Assembly (NCBI GenBank): GCA_964023205.1
Contig: OZ026841.1
Span: 28,782,399-28,846,398 of the forward strand
Reading direction: 5' to 3'
DNA from: Lutraria lutraria
Taxonomy: Eukaryota > Mollusca > Bivalvia > Venerida > Mactridae
DNA: 64,000 bases
Made by a program: the position numbers and the translations under genes. Below, in pieces: positions 30,301 through 42,300 of this stretch; positions within the stretch are counted from its first letter, which is position 1, and the number at the start of each line of letters is the position of its first letter. The notes under the pieces are model-generated. The model was not told the origin of the DNA. It worked only from the letters and a program-made list of their open reading frames with translations, and did not search any database.

Positions 30301-33300
30301 GATAGAATGTGTGTTGGTCCGATAAAGAATATTATCTCCTCTGTCCGGTGAATTATTTGCCTGATGTATACGTATATTGGTCTGATAAATTTCATTGCAG
30401 TCCAACAGAATTTTCATGCTTGTCAGACTGAATGTTTGGCAGATTGTTTTGCCTATCGCAGTCTGCAAATAGGTATGTGAATTTCTTTTCAATTACACAT
30501 GAATAAAGCTTTTAGTGAATATATACAGTACAACCTCTCCAGAGTGGCCCTCTGTAGAGCAACAACCTCTCTATAACAACACCTTCAAATTTTCGCTAAG
30601 TTGATATTTACTATAAATTTAACCTCTGTAGAGCAACAACCTCTAAACAACGGCCAATATTTGCAGCTCCCACAGGGTGTTGCTCTACAGAGGTTGTACT
30701 GTATATATATTGAGGAAATACTAGGAAGCCCAGGGTTTTCATTAAGAACCGAATGCCAAAAAAAACCTAATCAATTAAAATTGCAAAAAATCTCTTACAA
30801 TCCCTTAAGTTCAAAAATACTTATAAACGCGGCACCCTTGATCCCCGATCACATAAGAAAATCTATTGTACTGAATATAAATGAAATCTGGTAGAGTAAG
30901 CCTGAAAGTTCTCTTATACAATATGTCCCTAATACAGAACTAATCTAGTATTCTTGGGGCTGCATGTGTGGTGTTCAGCTCCAGAATCAACATAGCTTAA
31001 AGATTACAGCAGTCTGTCTGTACATGTAATCGCATACAGTATCATTAGGCTGGACATCCACTTTTTTGATATCTTGTTAAGAAGTATATATATGTCAGAG
31101 TATATAATATAGTCTAATTGAACAAAATTACCTGAATATTTGCCTTCCAAATTTAAATTCACATCAGTGTAGAATTTTTTTCCACTCCCGATGTCATACT
31201 GGCCACATTTTTTAGCCTGGTCCCCCATTTCACACCGTAGAGGGTTAGCCATACTGCATTCTGTATTGTAAGAAGATCCCTGTGCAAGATAAAATTTCAT
31301 ACAGTTACTACATGTATAGTTTTTGTAACTTTAACATCAGCAATTTTTCCATCTTTGTTTGGTACACATAAAAGGTACTTTCCCAATTCGAAAAAATGAT
31401 CCATTTTCCCAATTTCAAAGGAAACAATTCCCAATCTGGTGCAGAATTTTCTTTTTTCATAAAAAAAAGGTTATTTTAAGTGATGAAATAAAAACCAAAG
31501 AGGAGTAGTGAGTAATATTTATAAATGTCTTTAAAAATTCCCAATTCATTGAAAGATTCCCAATTTTGGTCAAAATGCTGCAAATTTTTACCAATTTGTC
31601 CTGTCCATTACACTGGCATCTTTCCCTATCAGGCAAAAAAATCTGCTAATGCATTTCAGCTTTTCAATGAAGTGGAGCTGACAAAACCCTAAACATGAAT
31701 AATAATTGTCCCCGAGGACATCTATAAATGTGACAGGAATGATCAAACACAAAATATTTGGCGCCAAGCACAAAATAGTCAAAATAATAAATTTAGATAA
31801 CAAAAGTTTCTATGTAATATTTATATTCTTTGGAGAACAGTTATATGATGAAATTGTTTTTGATCTGTGTGACTGTTTCAGACCTTAATGTGTAGTCGAA
31901 CCTGTGGATGCTAGCAGCCACCTCCAAATAAAGGCCACCCTGCGATTAAAGGCCATTATTTAGAACAAAATGACCTCTGAATAAAGTCCACCTTTCAATA
32001 AATGCCTCATTTTGACTTTCAAAGGGGTGGCCTTTAATTGTTCACAAGTTTGACTGCACAACTTACTATGATGTTAGTATATTCATCTTATATCAAATCG
32101 AATTCAATGTCAATGCATATAGTTGTAACAACTTCAATTAATTTATTCTCTCAGTCTTCATGAAAAACATTTTTAAGCACCGGACATTCAGTCAAGTGAA
32201 AATGCAAACTTTAATGGACCGAATGAACTTTTAGCGGACCAAAAAGAGTACACACAAAATTTCATGTAACTTTGGCTAAAAAACACATTTTTCAAGAGTG
32301 ATATTTCTTTTTTTCTGAAACATGGTAAAATTATTACTGAAAAATTTACTGGACAGTGGGACCACTGACCTTTTCAAATTTACTGGACCGATGACCATGT
32401 TGGTGGACTTGGTCCATGGTCGGGGGCTAAATTCGAAGACTGTTCTCTTTCATTTGAAAACTAAGACTGGTCGACCAAGTAATAAGGTTTACTTCAAACC
32501 TTCAAAATATCCAATTTGTTTCAGGCATACAATTATACAAAACTGAACACAATTTTGAGATGTTATAAACAAAATCAAATCAACATCAAGCCACACTATA
32601 TCAATTAATTTAAAATTAAAACAGGATTTTCAACTGACATCAGTCAGTTTAATGTCAAACTTTTATAAATGAGAAATTTTATCTACAGGTTATTACTTAC
32701 CCCCCCCCCCCCCCCCCACAGGTTTAAAAGGAAACAAGAGGGCCATGATGGCCCTGTATCGTTCACCTGAGTATTGTAACACTATAAGGGATAATTTAAT
32801 CAAGGGAAGTGATTTGTCATGGTAAAAAGTTATCTACCCCAACTGTCAAGTAGTTTGTTGAAATCAACTGACCCCCTGGCAGGGTCAATATTGACCCTGG
32901 GGCCATAATTTGCATGAACATGGTAGAGGTCCACAAGACAATATTGAGGGTTCAATATATTATGCTACATGTACAAGAAGATCTTTTAATTTTGTGCGAG
33001 AACAAAGGCCAATAATTAATGACCAGGTAATATAGTTTCCATCTCGTAAAACTAATTTTTACGTAGATTTTGAGATCAAAACCAACAATGAAGGTATAAT
33101 ACTGTTAAACAAGCTAAAACGTAGCAAATTTTCTAATCCAAGGGCCCATAACTCTTGAAGTTGTAGTCTGATTTCACCCATAACTGAACTTGTCCAAAAC
33201 CATAAGGTCATACACATTCATTGTAAATATGATTAGGATCGGTGTATAAATGAAGGCGCTAGAGTGTAAACAAGCTAAAATATAGCAAATTTTCTATGTC

Positions 33301-36300
33301 AAGGGCCCATAACTCTTGAAGATGTGGTCCGATTTTGCCCATAATCGAACCAGAACTTCAACAAAGGCCAATAATTAATGACCAGGTAATATACATAGTT
33401 TCCATCTCGTAAAACTAATTTTTACAAAGATTTTGAGATCAAAACCAACAATGAAGGAATAATACTGTTAAACAAGCTACATGTAAAATGTAGCAAATTT
33501 TCTAATCCAAGGGCCCATAACTCTTGAAGTTGTGGTCCGATTCCACCAATAACTAAATTTGTCCAAAACCATAAGGTCATACACATTCATTGTAAATATG
33601 ATTAGGATTGGTGAATAAATGAAGGCGCTAGAGTGTAAACAAGCTAAATATAGGAAATTTTGTAATTCAAGGGCCCATAACTCTAGAAGTTATTGTCCTA
33701 TTTTGCCCATAATCAAACTTAGCCGAGACATTGTGGCTATATACATTGTGAGCAAGTTTAATCACGATTTGTTAAGAGCTGCGGTTGCTAGATTGTAAAC
33801 AAACTAATTGTGGACGTATGCCGGACGCCGGACATTCAACGATCCTAAAATCTCACCTGATGAATCAGGTGAGCTAAAAAGGATATGCAAATATCCTGGC
33901 CTTGAAATTACAGGTACATACAAAGCAGTTTTTATCTAGCCAGTAAAATACCTTGGTATCAAGTAATCAAATACACAATGTAACAGAAATTGCTAAGTCT
34001 AGAAAATAACAATAGCTATGTTCATGCGTCTAAGTTACAGTCAACAATGTAAAATTGAGCTCTGAGACATTACACAGACTCAAATTTCTAAAATTTCACC
34101 TCATAAAACTTATTTCTTGGAAGGACCCAAATATTAAACTGAATGAATTCTTACATTTTATAAAAGTCTAATAATCAATCTAAGGAAAGAAACTGAGGAT
34201 TCTAAATAAGAGTCAGATTGAATAAAAGAATTACCAAGATATGGATTTTCTTTATGTTTTGGGGAAGTCACTTTATCCCTTAATATGGAGATGAAATAGC
34301 AGATTGAAGCCTGCTTTTGGGAAATTAATTTCCTGAAACCAACTGAAATTTCAACAAGTAAATAGGTAAATAGTAAACATTTTCCCCAATTTTCTGTAAA
34401 AATTTCCCACCAGATGAAGCTTTTAAGGCATATTTTTTTTCCTTTTTAAACAACCAGTGTCCGGAAATACAAGTGTAAATGCAATACAGCAAAGCTTGAA
34501 GTTGTCTTTTTGTAAAGTAAATATGTATTAAATCAAATACTGACAAAATTCCTATTTTTCTTCATAATGGTGCAAAATTCCCTGCCTGAGGGCCCCTGGC
34601 CCCAGTCCCAAAAATGTAATAAGGGCCCTGTAATGTAGCAATTATTCAGGTCCACAGAAATCTGTTATAAAACTGTGTTCTTCTGTATACCAAATTTCAG
34701 AATGATATCTTAAGAGATTATATAACTACATGTGGAGTCATTAATTTTTATTGGGTATTTAATTTTGTGGATTTCGTGGATCGGCTCATCCACAAAATCA
34801 AATTTAAATGCAGAGATACAGCATTTTTTTCAAAAATCAAAATCCACAAATTTATGTCCCCATGAATTAGCGATTTAAGTTAAAACCATGAAAATTGAGC
34901 CCAACAAAAATAAATGAAAATACGTACAGTATTAATAACAACCATAGAGCACTGAAGTATGAAGTCTGGACCCTGTGTACAAATAAAGGTACCCTAAAAC
35001 CTATGAACTTGTACTAAGACCTTGTGCACATAATGTTGCCTTTATTGACAGATGTCCTTGATTTCGAGGTCATTTTGTTCAAAATACTCACACAATGACA
35101 TTTTGTAATAAACATAATTCAGAGGTTTGACTATACTATTGTATCAGTTTTATGTCAAATTGAGAACCCATATTTGAATAATAATTAGTAACATATATGC
35201 ATCTAGCTGAACAGATGGTGCAAATTACACTTATAAAACCAATTTAAATAGCTTTCATAAGCTTTAGAAAAGTGAATAGTGTTGGTTTATTCCATAAATT
35301 TCAATTTGACATCAGTATTAGTCTCATGCAGTAAAAACCTCCAATAAACACATTACAGTAACCTAACAATAGAAATTAATATAAAATTAGAACTCACTTA
35401 AATACTGCATGATAACATTAAAATACTAGATTTGTGTTTGTTAATATAGAGTTTTACACCCCTTTCAACAGTCAGAGTCATATGAGGCAGACAGTTCACC
35501 TAAGCATCGTTCCTTGGAAGAACCAGTACTAGACTCCCATCCTCCGTAAGCAACTGCCTACTTTCTCATATAAAGAGACATGGTCGATAGAGGGGCTCTA
35601 ACCCACGGCCCTCTATCAGTGAGAGGTTACAATGACTTGACCACAGAGGCAGGTTGAAATACTAGAAACTAAAACACAATTATTGAAGGAAATAATAAGG
35701 GTCTCATTTTTTTGTATTGTTTACCTTGTTAGAAACTTGAACATGCATGAAAAATATCTAATTACTCACATTTTCCTATTTTAAAACATACTACAATACA
35801 TGTTTATCACTGTGTACAAAATAAATTATAGACTTACAAATTCTAACAAGAAGTTTTAATTTATTTTCAGCAACAAGTGATGACAGATGTTTTATACCAA
35901 GTCATAAAACTGATACTTTTTAACCAAACGGGTTCATATTTACACCATGTAAAAAATCACCTGTTCATCCTGAATGAAAAAGCAAAAAAAAAAATCCTTG
36001 TTCAAAAAACAATGGGTTCAAATTACCATGCTTTCTTACAAGTATTTAATTATACAGTATCATGTTGAGAGAAAAAGTCAAAATCATTCTGATAAAAAGC
36101 TCATGTAATGTGATACATGGATATATAAGAAATAGTTTAGATTATCTTAGGTAATATGATATATTGAAGACAGTATCTAAGAATGAATACCCTAACATGA
36201 TACACTATCAACTTATTCACATGTATTAGAACACAAAGTGAGATTAATGTGGTTATATCTCTACATCAAAACTACCTTTGCATAAGCAAATCACTATTTT

Positions 36301-39300
36301 GCTCAAACAATTAAAGAGAGGACTTAATTCAGAAGTCATGATAGGTAAACCTTAATATAATACATTTATTAATATTAAATGATATTAATATTAAGTGTAT
36401 AGAGGTATGTATATATTGATCACTATATTAGAATACAGAACATTAAGCATGTAAGAACATTTGCCCTCATGAGTTTAGAGCTGTGAATGCTAGACTGTCA
36501 ACAAACTAATTGTTGAAGGGCAGACGCCGGACATTCATTGTTCCTAAAAGCTCACCGAGCCATCGGGTCAGGTGAGCTAAAAAGCCCAATCACAGGTCAC
36601 AGTCACAAACTTACCATTTCCACCATGTATGGATTATAATGAGGTCCACAGCTTGCACAATCTGATGTTACTGGGTTCTGATGAACATGCCAGTTATGAC
36701 CAGTAGTGATCGAATCATTCTCATAACGTAAATTGACAGTAATCATCGTATTACTAAGATCACCATTGGAATAATGATACTGAACCTGAAAAAATAGAAA
36801 AATACATCAGCCCCTTTTTTAAAGTTTTGGAGAAAAGGTGAAGGGGCCATTTTTTAGGGAATTTTGCGTAAAAAAAAAGCAAATTGTGGAAAAATTACTA
36901 AGTTATAAAACAAGCACAGTGTAAAAAGATGTTTCGGTTGGGAAATTTCTTTTCAAATTTGGGGGAAAATACATACTATTCAGCGTGGGGAATGGGGCCA
37001 AAAATTGGCCCCAAATTTGCCATAAAAAGGGCTGTACATTCATGCATTACTAAAATGAAGAGGATAAAAGGACTGAAATAAAAGTTAAATGTAAAAATAA
37101 GGCAAACTTGACATTGATTTACAACAATAAAATGTTCAGCAAGTGATCGATTTGAAATTTTTAAAGACTAAATGACACTGCATGTACATTAAAAACATGC
37201 TCAATTAACTGTCACTGCATATCTATAGACCTTATTGTTTGTAACTAAAGCAATGTAATGATAATAAAAATAAAGATATCTGAAAAATTAGCTATTTTGT
37301 TTTGTACGGTTTTGACAGTAAATTTATGCACGAAGGGTTTAAGATCTTTATTCAACTGATTGGCATTAGAAGATCTGGTATTCAGAGGTATGGACCGTTT
37401 GGAAATTACATAGAAAAATGGGAGCGAGAAGCTTCTGGTTTTTGGATGGTTCAAAAATATAAGTTACATTGTTTATCATACAAAGACCAATAACGTACCA
37501 AATACATTGAACCTTTGATGTCTCCAGTGAAATGAGCAACATGTTCAACTAAGGTAACACCCGGAGTGACTTCTTTCAGATTTCCACATGCCCATCTTGT
37601 TGCTTTATCATCATTTCTATGTAAGACAACTGATCGGCCAACAATGCTGTATGGTCCCTCCATAGGCAGAGTCATATCAACATAATCCGCAATGACAGCA
37701 CCGCCAGACAGTGGGCTAAACTTTCCACTCAAGTCACCTACTTCATACTCATCTTGTGTACCAGTTTGTGGTCCTGGATAAGGTGCTTCAAAAGGGTTCA
37801 GGTGACCACCCACATCAACAGCTTGACAGATGTCAGCTTGAGGTGTGCTTACACCAGTTGGGTATTTATGGATATGATATCCGGCAATTTCCGACTGTAA
37901 ACCCGTCAATGACAATGATACTTGAGTTACACCTGACAGAATATCAATACAATCTTGCTTAAATGATATCATACCAGATGGACTACCTTGCCCATCGGCA
38001 GATGACCATGTTGAAACTGTCACTTCCCTGGGTACTTTCAGTTTAATGTTAGCACATGATAATCTACTACCCCCAGAGTTTGCGCCATGTATAGTTATAG
38101 ATTTACCAACAACAGACTGAGGACCAGATAAGGGAAGTTCCATATCAGAAAAGAAGTATTTTTGTTTTCCACCAGTTGAGGTTCTAATACTTATTTTACC
38201 ATGTTTGCCGGACAAATCACCAAGTTCGCATCGAAACTGATTTTCAGATGAACACATAGAACTATAATCTCCACCTAAGTCTACATTGTATGGATTGTAA
38301 TGACCAAGGACAGACTGACAACGTGATGTTGGTGATAGCATGTCATCCCCCATTGAAACCTGGTGAACGTGCCAGTTGTGATCAACAGTTCGAGCAGAGG
38401 ACGTTGATCCATAATTGAGTTCTATATAAACTTGAGTTTCAGCATACCACATATCTTTTGGCTGCCTTAGGACAATGTAACCAATTACAGGATAAGTAAA
38501 TCTAGCATACGCTGTTCTCATTTTGATGTTATTTCCAGGCCATATGGTACTGCAAATCCATCGTGGATTGCCAGCCAAATTTTTGTGTATCACAATACTT
38601 CTACCAATTATGGAATTTTTACCAAACAACTGTAAATAAGGATCAGTAAAATTCTGAGCAAAGTTGTTCTTATTTGCCAGTGTGCCAAATTTTCCACTCA
38701 AATCACCTACTTCATATTTGTCTGGTGTTGTTGATCCTGCCGAAGGGTAGTAGGCATCGACTGGTACATTAAAAGGATTAAAATGCCCTGCCACCTCTGT
38801 GCCAGAGCAAACAACATCACTGGTAGACACACGTTGAGGAACAGGAAACAAGTGAACATGGTAACCCCCAGCTTGTGACTGCAAATTGTTCAGGTTGATG
38901 TTAATATTGACAGGGTCAAGAGGTGATTTTTGTGAAAACATGATGTTCCCAGTCACATCATTGTTACTGAATTTCGACACTCCACTCATATGAGGATATT
39001 CAACAATATTAGCACAAGCGAAGTAGTTATCTCCATTTAGAAATACCAGAGTTTTCCCAATAATTGAGTTCTCATTACTGAGAGGCAACTTTAAATCACC
39101 ATAAAATGCTTGAGTTTTTCCTGTTTGATGCATCGTTATATTTCCATGTTTTGCAGTCAGGTCACCTATTCTGCATCCAGAATGGCTTTCAGTTGTACAA
39201 GATCCTTCTGTAGAACCATCTGGGTTGTACATGCCTTTTATAGTACTACCGCATCTGTCAGAAATATCAGTGTTTGCGTCTATGTCCATCTTTACAACAC

Positions 39301-42300
39301 CACTGTTTATTTGCCAGTTAAGGGAGCTGGGTTTAGTTGAGCCCAGATAATACAAGTTCAGGTATATAAAAGTATCAGCATTAGGACTGTTGTCTTGTTG
39401 TCTGAAGATTACACTGCCCCCTATCTCTGCTGGAAGGTGAGCAAACGCGGTGATGTAGTCTGCATCAGCTTCAATTGTTGCACATATTGTTAATGCACTG
39501 TTGTCAGTGATGAGGAATGACCGACCTAATGAAACAAGAACAAAATATCAACATTTATTTTAATAAACAGTAGTCAATGTTGAGCTGCATGTATGACAAT
39601 ATGTGAAGTATATAATTTATTATTTTATTATATGTAGAACTAAACATCTATTATAACTTAGCCCCTCTCAAAAAGCAAAATCATAAAAATTTGAGTGTGA
39701 ATTTTTATCACATATTTTTCACTTTTGATCATCAAGAAAATAATACAGTCATGTCTAACGTTTCTTGACCAGAAAAAATTGTAATGATTCATCACTTGAT
39801 TGGTTTTTTTATTGTTGTTTTCTTTATTCTGCAGTCAGAAATGTATAGAATATATGGTTGGTGCTGAGATGGAGAAGGTTTATTTGGTGAGTCATAGAAA
39901 GCGTCAATTTTAAGTTTTCGTGCCAATCTGGACAGTACTTGTAAACTTTCTTCATCCCAGCACCAACCATGTATTTGAGTAAATTAAGATAAGTAGCAAA
40001 AATTGGTTCACTCAGGTTTACAAACATAAACCAGACTTTTATTAGTTTTTAAATCCTTCTTCATAAACCTACTATTATGACAATAACATGTATCACTAAT
40101 TCGTCTTAGTTTACAATTAAGAAGTAGTAGTAAATAGATATATATATATATGCAAACAATTTCACAATTTCACTTAAGAAGATTAACAGTAAAAAAAACA
40201 TTTTCAGGATGCACCTGCCTGGTCTTAAATTTTAAGTCCCTAAAATACATTGGTACCACTTAATAACTTAAAAGAAGTGCTTCAAACAATAGCTATGGTA
40301 ATCTTACCTTCTATAGATTTAGTACCAGCTAGATCCATACCACTGGCCACGAGTGTACCCTGACCAGATGTTGCTCCCGCAGTACCAATACTAAAAAAAT
40401 AAGAAGAGTCAAGGACTTGTTCTTATTTCATAAGGGTAGTATTTACCCAATGTAAAATACTTATATTTTGAAAAATGGCAAAAACCAAAAATGGTTTCAA
40501 GATCATTACAGTATACCATTGCTAAAACAATTCAATGGAAAGTCCTTCGATTTATATATAATTGAATTACATTCTGTCAAGGACTTATATACATACATGG
40601 ATTCGCAACTGCTAAAAATAGATCAAACGATATCGTTCGGCGATCCCACAATGCATTGCTATATACTCGGCAATGTCCGACAGCTGTATTTGGGTGTTAC
40701 GAATTTGATTATACTAATAAAACTCTGGCAATTAGGCACGGGAAATTTTAAAGGATGCAACAAATTTCTTAAAGATATTGAGATACATTTATAATCCAAC
40801 AAAGTCTAAGTATAAGCATCGAAAAAGGCATCAGTCGAACATTTTAAATTCCAAGATGGCGGACATCTATTATAATCCTTTCGTCTCCGAGATTAAACAT
40901 TCGGAATACCACGGATATTTTCGCTGTTATTATCATTCGGATATCACAGATTTTTTCGTATTTTCACTTTTGTAAACAATAGCTTGTATTCTTGTTGATT
41001 CACGTCTTATTATCGCGGGATTTGATAACTTTAAACTGTTAATACGGAAGTTGCGAATCCATGTATGTATATAAGTCCTTGATTCTGTTTATTATACTTT
41101 ATCATGATTTATCATGTATTTTGAATAATCTAATATTGCCCAAAATAAAATTAATGAACTACATTGAATGCTATTTAACATCAACAAAACTGAAATTAAC
41201 AGAAAAATATAAATGTACAAACTTAACAGAACATACTAAAACCTACTACTGGATAAATGTGACTTCACAAAAGGTTACAGGATACTAACCAAAGGGAATT
41301 AAAAGTTAAGTGTATGCTAGACAGAAATTTAGACTACAGGATACATTAAAGTCAGCATGCAAATCTAGCCTTTATAAATCTATCACAAAAAATGCTGAAG
41401 TCTGTAATTTGGCAAGCAGCTTTCGTTGCACACTGAAAGCATATAAGGGACTGCCAGTGTTGAAATGAAGGCAGATTAGTATCTGGATACATACACTTTT
41501 ACATGCCAACTACAAGATATAGATATATATGCAAAGCAAGAAACAAAAAAAATGTAGGCAGACAGTTAAAAGAATGAACCAAACAATCTTTATTCTTATA
41601 AATACGCCCTGTGGACAGACATAGCTAAGATGCCATAAATAATACAACATTGCATAAAACCAGTATAATTATAATCACACAAGACCGATAGAGTTTATGT
41701 TTATCTGCTATTTAAACAGTTCATTCAAAAGCTATTATCATATATAGACATTTAAGGGCTGCCCCGAGAGAGAGGAGATTACTAACATAAAGGAGAACCA
41801 GGCAACTACATACCCTACTTTTATTTAGTAGTTAGTTGTTCCTGGTTCTTTTTCGTGCCCTGACTGTAAAGCACCGATACTTGCCTCGCTCGTTTTCCTG
41901 TGATGTCTAAACACAGTACTTGGCTTTACATAAAGAAAGACACTAATTCTATGCATAAAGCATGCTAAGATGGAATGGACACACTAGCTAGCACACAAAA
42001 ACAGACAGGCTGTTAGTCATTTCAATTGGATCTGACACATTTTAAGTTACAATAATGAAGATAGAAAGATTACTTATAATACAGATCTTAGTTTCTTTGT
42101 AGTTTATACACACTACGAGGAATTTCTGAATCTCTGTCTTACTCTTATATACACCTCCATTCTTGAAGAACCCATATATGCAAGTAATTATATCAATTCT
42201 TAGGGTTTTTTTTGTATTCTTACAATCGATCTCAGAAATTGATAGTTCAAAGTAAATGTACAATCAATGTGTCAGTTCCTAAGAATTCATATGACGATCA

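Larger units (their letters stand above)
24160..31131 (-). other. CSRP-type gene intron 6
   Basis: A 7-kb intron with a tRNA-like SINE head, two miniature elements (24491-24634, 24691-25258), a SINE (25,745-25,985), tandem-core repeat (27,632-28,295), the TCTGAA-rich element (28,296-30,178), a TA element (30526-30701) and a degraded element at 30,733. The stretch 26,540-27,630 shows nothing. Confidence 0.7.
31280..36614 (-). other. CSRP-type gene intron 5
   Basis: Contains CCCAATT-rich degraded repeats (31,370-31,600), a TA element (31,893), a 17-base C run (32,701), a tandem-core repeat (32,728-33,880), another degraded repeat (34,330-34,640), a reversed TA element (34,965), SINE family B (35,455) and a truncated tandem-core end (36,470). 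The stretch 35,660-36,460 shows nothing. Confidence 0.7.

Noticed and set aside
37451..37498. Continuation of the long SOD frame past GSMYL to a stop
   Set aside because: A GTACGT donor ends the exon at 37499 and the next exon continues the SOD domain in phase; the extra codons break the domain.
40468..40975. Two overlapping frames of 108 and 65 codons
   Set aside because: They run across and within the 506-bp inverted-repeat element, with no recognisable protein.
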